Of a stretch of 64,000 bases of DNA, positions 1-11,799 are shown one piece after another; within the stretch, counting starts at the first letter, position 1; every line of letters starts with the position of its first letter. The notes beneath the pieces are model-generated. The model was not told the origin of the DNA. It made no database searches and saw only the letters and a list, made by a program, of their open reading frames with translations. Made by a program: the position numbers and the translations under genes. Origin of the DNA: Diphasiastrum complanatum (lineage: Eukaryota > Streptophyta > Lycopodiopsida > Lycopodiales > Lycopodiaceae); NCBI GenBank assembly GCA_029204225.1, contig CM055097.1:1347414-1411413 (forward strand), given 5' to 3'.

Positions 1-2150
1 TTGTTCTAAAAGTGAATGTATTGAAATTGGACAATAGTTACATATGCAAAATGTTGCACTGAAAAGTTTTGTTCATTCATGCTTTTGCCATTAAACTGAA
101 AAACGGGGTTTAGTTAGTTGGTTAGCACGACATACAAAGCTTTTTTGGTCTCAAGTTCACTTGGAAACAAATAGGCATAAAAGCAAAGACACATGATTTT
201 GGTTTTTTTTAAGATTAGATGTTTGTTATTAATAATATATGTTTTCTAGTAAGAGACCCAAATATTTTATTGATAATATGATTGAGTCATGTGTGCCCCT
301 AAGTGAGATTGAGAGAAATAAAATGGACTGTGTTAGAAAGTGGGATAGTGTAGCAACAATCATATATGGATATCAATTGTTGACTCCAAGAGAGGTTTTT
401 GAAATATGCATATGAAATATAGCGGTGATTGTTATGTCCATGTCCACGTCCATTATCAAGGATTCAAAATAATCTTTGATGTGGATATTTGGCACTCCAT
501 TGTTTGCGTTTATTAGTTAAGCCTCAATGTTCCATTCTAGGCCATATATGTAATTAACTACACGACTTATGGAGTAGTGCATGGTGTTTGACATACATAC
601 GCATGTGGAGGAGCATCGAAAGTAACTACCTTTGAGTTTAGTAATGGATTAAAGTTCTTGAAGGAATATTTCTACGCTCATGGAATCTACATATACCTAT
701 AGAAACTCGCCCTACTCCACTTCCAAATTCCAATTTCCAGTTATCATAATCCACTCCTCTCATGTTCAAATCATCACAGCCCAACAGTGAAGTTGCCAAG
801 GGTTCATCTTCAGTGTTTCATTGGTTGGGTAATTTGGCTCCAAAGTCAATCTTTTGGTGTATTGCAACATGATCTTAATAATTTACATGAAGCGATCTCT
901 AGAATGGTATAAGTACAAGGTCTTGCATAATTAAAAGGTGGAGACGACTTTGCTTTTTGCAGCTTTATAGTATCTCTTTATTTTTTCTTCTTGTTGATGG
1001 AATTGACCTCAACGTAAGTGGTCTCTCAAGATCTTGATCACTCCTAGCATAGGAATCAATGCTCTAGACTTTCTTCATAGCCATAAGTATACTTTATATT
1101 TTGACTAGTATTCACAATTTTAGCTTGTATTTCTCGTAACACACTATATGTTTTGTGATTTCAAGAAAATTACTTACTATTTTTCAATATTAAGCAATAT
1201 TTCAGTAATTTCTGTTGGAGATTAAGCTCACAGTTTCCTCCTTGGTGTTTCAATTCATTCAAGATTCTTCTTGCACATTTTTTATCCTTGAATTAATCAT
1301 CGATCTAGGGTCAGATGCAACCTATTTAGGTTTTTATGTCTTCTCATCTGATACCTATAGGAGTCATAATTTTTTGTTTTGTTATTCTGTATATTTAGTC
1401 GTGTTTCTTAACACAGACCGCAGTACCTACAAAACTACTTTCATTCTGTGTGTAGAGTAATATCTGGAAAAATACACGAGTTTCTGTGTAGCAATTCGAC
1501 ACTTGCGACTTTCTACACAAAATCGGATCAGCCGAACTATTTGAAGGACGGATACATCAATCTTCCGCCTAATCTTCATCTCCAAAGTTAAGGGTATCCA
1601 TTCTCGTTTCTATGTACATTCGAATGTCAAACCATTTGAAGAAGATTGAAGACCTGGCCAACTTCGACTACTTCGACCATCAGGTCACTCGACTACTTCG
1701 ACAATTGATCCCGAAGGATCCAAAGTGTCTGAAGTGTCCGACTCATCCGACTACTTTGACGATCAAGTCATCTGACTACTTCGACGATCCACTGATCCGA
1801 CTACTTCGAGTCATCCGACTAATATACACATTGTGCAGATGTCGTTATACATCAAATATCTGTAAAGTACATTCACGACCTGATATTGGGTTAGACTAAA
1901 CTAGTTTTGTAATTATAGATTAGTTAAGCAATTCTTGTAATCACCAGTATGTAGTGTATATATACACATCCAGCTCGCATTCACCATACAAAAAATCAAG
2001 CATCAGAAGCTATGTCGCATTTAGACTATGATCACTTGTGTTGTTCTTGTTTCATACTGAGCAAATGCTCTTATGACAACCATTCAGTGTAAAATATAAG
2101 CAACACCTTCTACTATTTGTGTCTAACGTGGATATGTGTGTGTTGTGATT
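1..2150. other. No gene seen; AT-rich intergenic DNA with short word repeats
   Basis: No open frame here resembles a protein I recognise. Between about 1650 and 1815 the word CGACTACTTCGA recurs several times with small changes, giving a spurious 95-codon frame. A TATA-like run near 1957 follows it. Short tandem words upstream of a TATA-like motif resemble the U3 part of a plant LTR, so this could be an eroded solo LTR, but I could not find its two ends. Confidence 0.5.
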
Positions 2151-2745
2151 GATTGCACTTCCTAACTACTTGATTGAACTAATTACAGCTCGTTCACTGT
2201 GTCTGATTGAATCACGAATGTCTTAGTATAAGAGAAAGCTCCTCAAGATGCTACTTACAAGACAAACACAATGGAAAACACACTATGGAGAAACCACCCA
2301 ACCAAGTAGAAGCATCCAATCAAACTCTAGAAACTTCACTCCCAAGCCAAGGAACAAGAAGCATGAAAGTAGAGTGAGAGCCTGGCAATGAATCAACCAC
2401 AAATGTAAGGAGTAGGGTGAGTTTGGCCTCCTTATATAGAGCTTGAACCTCCTGTGCACATGGTCATGCAAGGTCACAACTCCCCTATACATAGATTCAT
2501 CTAGAATAGAGTCTGCATGCATGGACTAGCTATCCATAGATTGCTTTTGATAACTCTACACATGCATACACTGTCTCAAACCTTATACTATCTCCATTTA
2601 GTGTGTTATGGGCCTCACAAGGATATTAGTTACTTTTGGGTCACATCCAGTATGATGTAGCATAACTAACAGCTTGATTTACTAGGTACTGTGTATCCAA
2701 GACTAGGAGTATACTACATCATATGTACTAGTCATGGACATAACA
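2150..2745 (-). repeat. 3' LTR fragment of a Ty3/gypsy chromovirus
   Basis: On the minus strand a purine tract (reverse complement of 2746-2762, mostly A and G) follows directly after a chromodomain stop codon. The sequence then begins TGTTATG, the expected start of an LTR. The left border is not defined, because no matching 5' LTR is present in the window. The inner border is good; the outer border is a guess. Confidence 0.45.
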
Positions 2746-2773
2746 TTCTCCCCCCCTTGAATTGCTCCTGTCC

Positions 2774-2890
2774 TCAGAAGCTGAACTTAGAGAAATTCTT
2801 CTTTATGCTATCAATTCTCTCCCACAAATCATCATCCTCAATACAACCCTTCCACTGAATTAAGCACTCATAGATATAACGATTTCTTTG
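2774..2890 (-). pseudogene. Ty3/gypsy integrase C-terminal chromodomain, fragment
   Basis: The minus-strand frame reads RYIYECLIQWKG, then a short acidic stretch ending DDDLWE, and stops with TGA at 2774-2776. This is the pattern of the chromodomain at the end of chromovirus integrases (aromatic residue, L-x-x-W-K-G, acidic residues, W-E), which in the family targets integration to modified chromatin. A polypurine tract and an LTR start follow at the expected spacing. Everything upstream of the chromodomain is missing. The frame runs directly into the truncated LTR of copia element A near 2889, so only the last ~35 codons survive. Identification rests on motif order plus the adjacent LTR. Confidence 0.6.
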
Positions 2891-3841
2891 AAATCGCTAG
2901 AAAGTAAGTGATTACGTAGCCAAACATAAAGCATTGAATTTTCAAACAATTTCTATCAGTTACAAAACATTACAGAGATGCATACATTTTGACACATACT
3001 GAACGCAATAAGAAGTTTGATTGATTCAGTAAGAAAACAAATCAGATGCAAATGAGTGCAAGTAATAGCAGATCAAAACCACGCACTCTAAGCTATATCT
3101 GAGTAACTAAGAATAATTCCAAAATAAGCAACTTTGCTAATAAGCAGTAGCGCATTAGCAACTCTAAAATAAACTCTAAAAACTGAGCTAGAATGCTCAA
3201 GAGAGTTCAAGCTTGAAAGCTTGATAGAGAGCTAACTACAATACTTTCTAGTTGTAAACGATCTGCTTGATAAGAGCGCATGAAGCATCGTGTAATAATA
3301 CTCACATAACAATTCACAACATGATAATGAGATGTACGAATAGCTGATTTATACTAAGTAATCAGGTCATCAAATATGATTGCTAGTTGGTTGGAGTCCA
3401 CTAGCATTCATCCAATTCCTTCTCAGACATTAATTGCTGATAAGCGGCATCAATTGCCATAAACAGTTTGTCTGCATAAGTGAGTGAAACTGTCTCTCTG
3501 TAGAAATGAACGTAAACTGCCACCAGGGAAAAGCGAAAATGCCGAAGTGAGAGAAAATTCCAAAGGGCAAAAAATGCGAAGGTCTTTAGTAAAGTCAATT
3601 CCTTAATTTTTAGGGCACTTTGAAAATGCGAAAAACGCAACACTACATTTCTACTCGAAATTCTTGACATGCGAAAAAGGCGACATTGTTGTCAAACTCC
3701 ATGTATTTCTACAGACTATGTATAAACACTTGTAATTCTACAGACTGTGTAAAACACGGAAAAATCCGCAGAACTGGATAAATACTTGGATGAAGATTAA
3801 AAATTGATTAGTCGATTAGTAGGAAGGAGAATAATCCAACA
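2889..3841 (-). repeat. Copia element A, 3' LTR (distal end missing)
   Basis: This segment is a near copy of 8150-9101: the same order of words, such as GTGATTACGTAGCCAAACAT near the left and AGGAAGGAGAATAATCCAA at the right. The right edge ends CCAACA, next to the end of the copia coding region. About 120 bp at the left edge, present in the other LTR, are absent; the sequence changes abruptly to the gypsy chromodomain. Confidence 0.8.
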
Positions 3842-3889
3842 CTCCCCCTTAATCTGAATCCATGAATGCCTTAACCTTCAAACTTAGCT

Positions 3890-6800
3890 TCGCACAGAAC
3901 TATTTGTGTGCTTCCAAGCTTAATGCTTTAGTACAAATATTCGTTGTCATATCTTGCGTTCGACAGTATTGCAATCTGACCTCTTTGTCGAGAACTTTGC
4001 TTCTGACATAGTGATATTTGATTTCAATGTGCGTACTCCTAGAATGAAATCTAGGGTTGGCTGACAAGGCAATGGCACTTTGATTATCACAAAATAATAA
4101 TTTCGGAGCATATTGATTCCGAATGATATCCGAAAGTAAATTTCTCAACCAAATTGCTTCCTTTGTAGCTTGTGAGATTGCGATATACTCTGATTCTATA
4201 GAAGATAGAATTATCGAAGATTGCTTGTGATTGTTCTATGAAATAGGACCATTGTTGAGGAAGAATGTAAATCCAGAAGTGGATTTATGAGTGTCTACAT
4301 CTCCTGCCCAACTTGCATCTATGTAACCAATGAGTAAATTGAGTTTGCCATTGTCGACTGCTCCATAACAAATGCAAAAGTTCATAGTAGCTCGAAGATA
4401 TCTCATGACTCTGATAAGAGCCTTCCAATGTGTTGCACCAGGCTTGGTCATATACTGACTTAGGGAGCTGACTGCAAAAGCTATGTCTGGCCTGGTATAG
4501 ATCATGGCGAGCGTAAGAGATCTTATAATAGAATGGTAAGGATACTCACACATCTACTCCTCTTGAATTGTTTGAGGACACTGGTTCTTTGATAATTTGA
4601 GACCTGGTTTTATTGGTGAGAGAGCTAACTTGCAATTAACCATATTATATTTGACTAACATATTGTAGATGTATCTTTATTGAGTAATGTATATCAAGTT
4701 TTGTTTTCTGTCTCTGTGGATTTGAATACCAAGGCGAAAATGAGCTTCGCCCAGACCGGTCATGTCGAATTCGGAAGATAGCATTGTCTTGGCCTCTTTT
4801 ATCCGATCGATACTATTGCTGAAAAGCAATGTATCATCCACGTATAAAGTGATAATGATAAAAGATTGCTACACTGCTTTGAAGTAAACATTGGAATCTG
4901 AAGAGCTAGGTGTGTAGTCGTGATCAATAAGAAAAGTATTGATCATTTGAAACCATGCTCGAGTAGATTGCTTCAAGTCATAAAGTGCCTTAGGGAGTTT
5001 ACACACATGATTTTGTTTACCCTTGATAATATAACCTTCAGGTTGCACCATGTAAATGTCTTCTTCGATAACTCCATTGAGATATGTTGTCCGTACATCC
5101 ATTTGATGTATTTCCAAATCTGTTGCAGCAGCAAACGATCATAAAAGTCGAATAGAAGAATGCTTGACTAATGGATTGAAAGTATCAGTGTAATCGACGT
5201 TGTATACTTCAGAAAATCCTCTAGCGACAAGTCGGGCTTCTCTTCTGTCGATGCTTCCATCTACTTTGTACTTGACTTTGAAAATACATTTGCTATCAAC
5301 TATGTTTCTGCTAGCAGGTAATTCGACAATCGTACATGTCCGGTTCTTAATAAGATATGAATACTCTTTATCCATAGCTTCTTTCCAAAGATCAGAATCT
5401 AGTTGACTGAGTGCCTTTTCGACAATTGTCAGCTCTGAACAAGGTAGGCTATAGATCGTCGATATACCTGATAGGTGGTCTGCTAGCTCTCGATGATCAT
5501 TTGAAAAATAGAGGAAGTTGATCACTTTCATCATATTGTAGTTGCTGAATTGCAACATCATGATCTTATGATTCGACATTGATATGTTGTTTGTCGAAAG
5601 TAGATGAGCTTGGACATTCAATGGGAATAGTAAACTGAGGAACTGGGAAGTTCAATATGTCAAGAGAATCTGATAGGTCGGCTACGTGGGCACTGCCTTT
5701 TCCTTTGAAGTCGATAAACCGATGAAGATGATATCCCGACTAGTGAATATCTTTGACTCGATGGGATCGAACAACTTATAGGCTTGATTTGAAATAGTGT
5801 AGCTGATGAAAATACATTTGATACTCTGAAAGTTGAGCTTCTTCCTAAGATCATGAGGAATCTGCGCATAAGTAGTACATCCAAAAACTTGTAAGTTTGA
5901 TAAAGAATGTTTGGTACCTGTCCAAACTTCGAATGGTGTTTTGTCTGAGAGACCTTTAGTAGGACATCTGTTCTGAATAAAGGTTGTTGTTGAAATAGCT
6001 TCAGCCCAGAAGGACTTCGGAAGTGTCACATGTGATAACATACACTTTGCAAATTTGACTAAGGTTCTGTTCTTTCTCTCAACAAGACCATTTGACTGAG
6101 GCAAATAGGAGGTAATGTATTGTTGCTCAATGTCGTTGTTAAGACAATACTCCTTGAATTTGGTGGAGATATATTCTCTCCTATTATTTGACCTCAGTGC
6201 TTTGATTCGTTTACCAATGTGATTTTGCATGCTCTTTCGATTGTCTGAACTTGATGAAAGCCTCTGATTTTTGTTTAATGAAATAAACAATTGTTCTTCT
6301 GGAGAATTCGTCAATAAAGGTAATGAAATACTTTGCATCTAGTAATGAAGGAGTTTGCATAGGTCATCATATATCTTTATGAACAACATCTAACAGACCT
6401 TTTGTTGCATGCTTATGGCTTGATCTAAAAGAAATCCTAGTATGCTTTCCAAGGATGCAGCTATGACAGACATGGAGATCGATTTTGCCAAAAAGATAGT
6501 CGAGATCAAGAGCCGTGGATTGTTTGGACATGTTCAATATAGATGCATAGTTCAAGTGTCCTAAGCGATGATGCCATAGTAATGCCTTATTGACAAGAAC
6601 AGAGATTTTTCAAGGCTTGACTAGTTTCAAAATAACAATGCGCCAATCTATATAAGTATCTCTGCCTCTTGCCGAGTGCAAGAATCTTGTTATTCCTATC
6701 AATAATTCTGCATTGATCAGATTCAAACTCCACCTTATGACCTAAATATGTAATTCTACTTACTGCTAACAGATTTTTAGAGAGTTTAGGAGCATATAAA

Positions 6801-6975
6801 CTTTTGACAGTAGTTTGAATTGATCGTGCTGGAATTGCAATCTTACACTACCTTCACCCCCAATAGTGTGAGCGCTATTGTCACCGAGATAAACATACTT
6901 CTTTGTGCTATAAGGCGTATATGAGTTGAAGATCTCACATTGATTGGTCATGTGTTGAGTAGCTCCAAAATCCAA
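3890..6975 (-). pseudogene. Copia element A pol (protease, integrase, reverse transcriptase, RNase H), broken
   Basis: Domains appear in Ty1/copia order on the minus strand. The protease motif reads DFGATQHM (usual D-S/T-G-A) near 6975. The GAG-pre-integrase histidine/cysteine region is near 6555-6430. The integrase core is at 6340-5680, with NGLVERKNR carrying the catalytic Glu. Reverse transcriptase is at 5620-4800, with IYMVQPEGY and an intact YVDD near 4830. RNase H is at 4553-3900, with FCDNQSAI. The element would copy its RNA into DNA and integrate it. The frame is broken into many pieces by stops and frameshifts. In the integrase the motif normally LRSDNGGEY reads LRSNNRREY, so the second catalytic Asp is Asn. 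Not functional as it stands. Confidence 0.85.
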
Positions 6976-6999
6976 AAATTAAGAGTCATCCAAAACTGC

Positions 7000-7856
7000 G
7001 CTTTGGTCTTTGACCATAAATGCGTCTTCGTCCACTTCGACCTGGGGAGATGATGTAATTGTATTTGCTTGTTGATCAGGTTGCTTGGCTGCATTCTTCG
7101 CTTTGAGAATTCTGCAATCCAGGATCTCATGGTTATTGTGTTTGCAATACTTGAAAAACATCTTCTTCTTCGATTGTTGATTTGATGATTGTCCTTGACT
7201 TTGAGTTAGCTTCTGATTCGTTGTAGCCTTCTTGGAGCTTTTCTACTTTTGTCGTTTTGAGCCTTTGTTGATGTATAGAGCCTGAGATGAGGAAGTAGAT
7301 GAAGTTTCTTGATTTCTTTGATTATCTTCTTGCAACAACATAGTGATAAGTCTAGTAAGAATTAAATCTGAGTGTGTTGTGAAGATCATAATAAAGGGCA
7401 GGCTTGAAAGCAATGTCATAATTGCGTCTTGATCGTCTATGATTGATCTGACAGCGGCCATCTGTTGCAAGAGATTCTTAAACTGGTTAATGTGACTCTG
7501 AAGAGAATCACCATTTGACATCTTGAGTGTGAAGAATTTCCCTCAGACCTGTAACTTGGTAGTTACGTCTCTCACATCATATAGTGAGCTCAGGATGTCC
7601 CATTTGAAGTTTTGGCTTCAGCTATGTGTCCAATCTGCGTATCTGATATATTGAGGATGATAAGCGCAAAAGCTTTACCATCCTTCGATTTCCACTTTGA
7701 TTCTTCTATGTCGTCTTCAAGTTTCACTTCAATACTTGTAACAACATCCCACAACTTGTTGGTGATTAGCAAGGTCTTCATCTTAAATTTCCATAAATGA
7801 TAATTGGATCCATTTAGCTTGTCTACGATAAGACCGACTTTACTTTGAGAATCCAT
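7000..7856 (-). pseudogene. Copia element A gag, broken
   Basis: The frame starts MDSQSKVGLIVDKLNGSNYHLWK at 7856, the classic beginning of a plant copia Gag (UBN2/DUF4219 type: L-x-G-x-N-Y-x-x-W). It continues as a second piece from 7521 with the leucine-rich capsid part (LLSSLP). A zinc-knuckle remnant, CKHNNHEILDC, lies near 7150; the first Cys of the usual C-x2-C-x4-H-x4-C is not visible. Gag would package the element RNA. Frameshifts separate the parts. The start is fixed by its position just inside the primer-binding site and 5' LTR to its right. Confidence 0.8.
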
Positions 7857-8009
7857 ATGGAACTTAGTCTGTCGATTGTATTGATGATGCTAAGATGTAG
7901 TGATGCCAACAATAGGAAATCAATTCTCTGATACTGAAAAAGATGATATGAACTGAAGAATATAATATCAATTTGATATCGTGAAAGATATCAAATATTA
8001 GAGCTATGC

Positions 8010-9101
8010 GCTCTGATTTCGTGATAGTATTAGGCCCTGATAGAGATCACAAGTCTAATACCGTGATGGCTCAAATAAAGGGAGTAGTAATAATTACTCA
8101 ACAGTAGTGATGAAAATCACGTTCAATCTTTAGTAACTAACCTTGAAATCTCTAGAAACCAAGTGATTACGTAGCCAAACATAAAGCATTGAATTCTCAA
8201 ACAATTCCTATCAGTTACAAAACATTATAGAGATGCATACATTCTGGCACATACTGAACACAATAAGAAGTTTGATTGATTCAGTAAGAAAACAAATCAG
8301 ATGCAAATGAGTGCCAAGTAATAGCAAATCGAACCCGCAGCACTCTAAGTTATCTCTGAGTAACTGAGAATAAGTCTGAAATAGGCAATTCTGCTAATAA
8401 GCAGTAGCGCAATAGCAACTCTAAAATAAACTCTAAAGACTAAGCTAGAATGTTCAAGAGAGTTCAAGATTGAAAGCTTGATAGAGAGCTAACTACAATA
8501 CTTTCTGGTCATGAACGATCTGCTTGATAAGAGCACAGGAAGCATCATGTAATAACACTCAACTCCTTCACAATTCACAACATGATAATGAGATGTATGA
8601 ACAGCTGATTTATACTAAGTAACTAGGTCGTCAAATCTGATTGCCAGTTGGCTAGAGTCTGCTGACATTCATCTAGTTCCTTCTCATAAATTAATTGCTA
8701 ATAATCGGCATCAATCGCCATAAACAGTTTGTCTACATAAATGAGCGAAGCTGTCACTCTGCAGAAATGAACGTAAACTGCCATTAGGGAAAAGCGAAAA
8801 TGCTGAAGTGAGAGAAAATCCCAAAGGGCAAAAAATGCGAAGGTCTTTAGTAAAGTCATTTCCTTAATTTTTAGGTCACTTTGAAAAAGCGAAAAACGCG
8901 ACACTGCATTTTTACTCAAAATTCCTGATAGGCAAAAATGTGACATTGTTGTCAGACTTCGTGTATTTCTGCAAACTGTGTAAAAACACTTGTAATTCTA
9001 CAGACTGTGTAAAACACGAGAAAATTCGTAGAACTGGATAAATAGTTGGATGAAGATTAAAAACCGATTAGTCGATTAGTAGGAAGGAGAATAATCCAAT
9101 A
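8010..9101 (-). repeat. Copia element A, primer-binding site and 5' LTR
   Basis: The plus-strand run GCTCTGATTTCG at 8010-8021 is a degenerate complement of the initiator tRNA-Met primer site (TGGTATCAGAGC). The LTR then runs from TGATAG at 8022 to CCAATA at 9101, about 1080 bp. It matches 2889-3841 over most of its length. The TG...CA ends have decayed slightly. This is the transcription-start end of the minus-strand element. Confidence 0.75.
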
Positions 9102-10334
9102 GCTTTGAGATGCCTGCACTACATCACCACAAAATGTGTAGTTTGAAACACCCTAATTGCACCAACATATTTGATGGTATATCATGAAATGATAAGCACC
9201 ATTGGCAATTTTATGAAGTTTAACGAGTTGGTAGTGAATACTTGTTTGTTGAACAATATTTGATTTAAGTTTTGAATGTTTTATTGTGATTAGATAAGAG
9301 GAGAGGACGATATATTGTCTCCTTTACAATGATCAACAATGTCAATTTTTTGTGTTTGTAGGAATCTCACATGCACAACAATGAGTCTATTCATAGTTTG
9401 TTCAAGGGATTTGTGCTATGTTGATGTTTATTTGTGACAACTCATTATTATCTTACAAAATGCTATACCAAATTGGAAACTTGAACGAGTTTCTGTTTTC
9501 AACCACCCTTAGAGATTGGCTATTTTTTGTGTACTTGCATTTTTATTGCCGTAGGATTGGTTGGCCTTAAATTCTCTAGGTAATTGACTTTTGATAAAGT
9601 TGTAACAAGATGTTCTAGTCTCATGTACAATCATGATGATAATTTTCCAACAATTGTTGATTTGGTTAGTACTTCCTACTCTCTCTAGGAGATTGAAAGT
9701 TGGACTCCAACAACTACACATGAGGATATAGATGATCAAAATACCATAATAACAAATGTATTTTTATGTTGTCAATAATTTTGAATCCAAATGAAATTGC
9801 ATAAGCTAAAAATTTGGATTTTGATTCTTGCCTTACTTGAAGTGAAAATTTACACTATAAGTAATCAAACAAGTTATTGCACAAGACTATGTATCAAGAC
9901 TTGAGCCATTATTTTCTCAAGCCATTGCCATGATATTTGCATGATCCAAAGCCTAGCCAAAGGGTCCCCTGGCACTTAAAAGCACCATTTTGTATGTGCA
10001 GATGTTTTGCGATAGGAATGCCCAATGAATGTTAGCCATATGACATATGCTCATTGATTCACGACTCTCAACTACAACTATAAACATGACATGTGAACCG
10101 TATTGTTTGTATCACGATATACATACGACTGTGTTGCAACATTTATGCAAGGATGCCCTTGCATGTGCAAACTATTGAAGATTGCTCCTTTCATGCAAAT
10201 TCAAGAGTTTTTGCAAACTAACTATATGTTCCTGTTTTGCAAAAACCAAAGTTTAGTTATGGGTTCAAAGAAAACATTCAACACGTGGAACAATCTACAA
10301 TACTTCTAGGCTATAAAAGGTCGATAACTACAAG
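9102..10334. other. No gene seen
   Basis: AT-rich sequence with only short open frames. I recognise no protein motif, RNA gene or clear repeat boundary. Confidence 0.5.
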
Positions 10335-10500
10335 TAGATTTCTTAGCCAAATCTCCTCCTTGGTAGCATTTGTGGCAGCTATGTATTTTCATTCAGTTGA
10401 TGATAATGCTATTGAGGTCTGTTTTTGGTTGTTCCATGAGATTGGGCCTTGATTGAATAACAATAAAAATCTAGAAGTCGATCTTCTAGAGTCGATATTT
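10335..10500 (-). pseudogene. Copia RNase H scrap
   Basis: The run TTTCTTAGCCAAATCTCC, followed by a short gap and a second block ending in a 'leucine-rich stop' region, lines up base by base with the RNase H stretches near 4141 and 50281 (TTTCTCAACCAAA...). Further along, the blocks 'GTTCCATGAGATTGG' and 'AATCTAGAAGTCGATC' match the same parts of elements A and C. It is a heavily mutated fragment with no open frame. Confidence 0.45.
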
Positions 10501-11346
<846 letters not shown>

Positions 11347-11799
11347 TTGTTCTCCCATATGATCATTAATGTATATGATTGCAAGAAGGAGATGATCATT
11401 AATGTAAGTGAATGATTACAAGAACTCCTAAATCTACCACATCGCAACATTTAGTTTTGCTGTCAGCTTCGTCTATGGTGTCAGTCCATTCTTCTGGTAC
11501 TTGATTGATCATGGGTCGTAAAGTGCGCCAACTCCAGGGTCATGCTTTTTGCAACCGTAGTCGAGGTCATTGCGATTGGCCTCTAGTCCAGGCTCGTAGT
11601 CCGTAGAAGTTGACTTGTGGTTCTCTACAATCATCTTCATTTGTTTACCCAAAGTTGCAGATTGTGGTTTATTGCGATCCGCGGCCTACTGGTCTTCGTC
11701 GTCGTCGTCGTCGTTCGTGTAAGCAGCGATGCGGTTGTGGTAGTGGTAGATTGTGTTTTGCGGTTCCTAAGCTAATGATGCTTTGTGGGCGGAAACTTT
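11347..11799. other. No gene seen; short CGT trinucleotide run
   Basis: This stretch lies on the 3' side of copia relic B2. It contains a short (CGT)n run near 11694-11715. It may include the lost 3' LTR of B2, but no matching copy exists in the window to confirm this. Confidence 0.4.

Noticed and set aside
1612-1899. 95-codon frame with repeated 'DYFD' words
   Set aside because: The repetition follows from a tandem nucleotide word; no domain is recognised and the region looks like an LTR-type leader.
5139-5621. Calling the 160-codon frame a separate host gene
   Set aside because: Its sequence (KARLVARGF-type start of reverse transcriptase) places it within copia element A.
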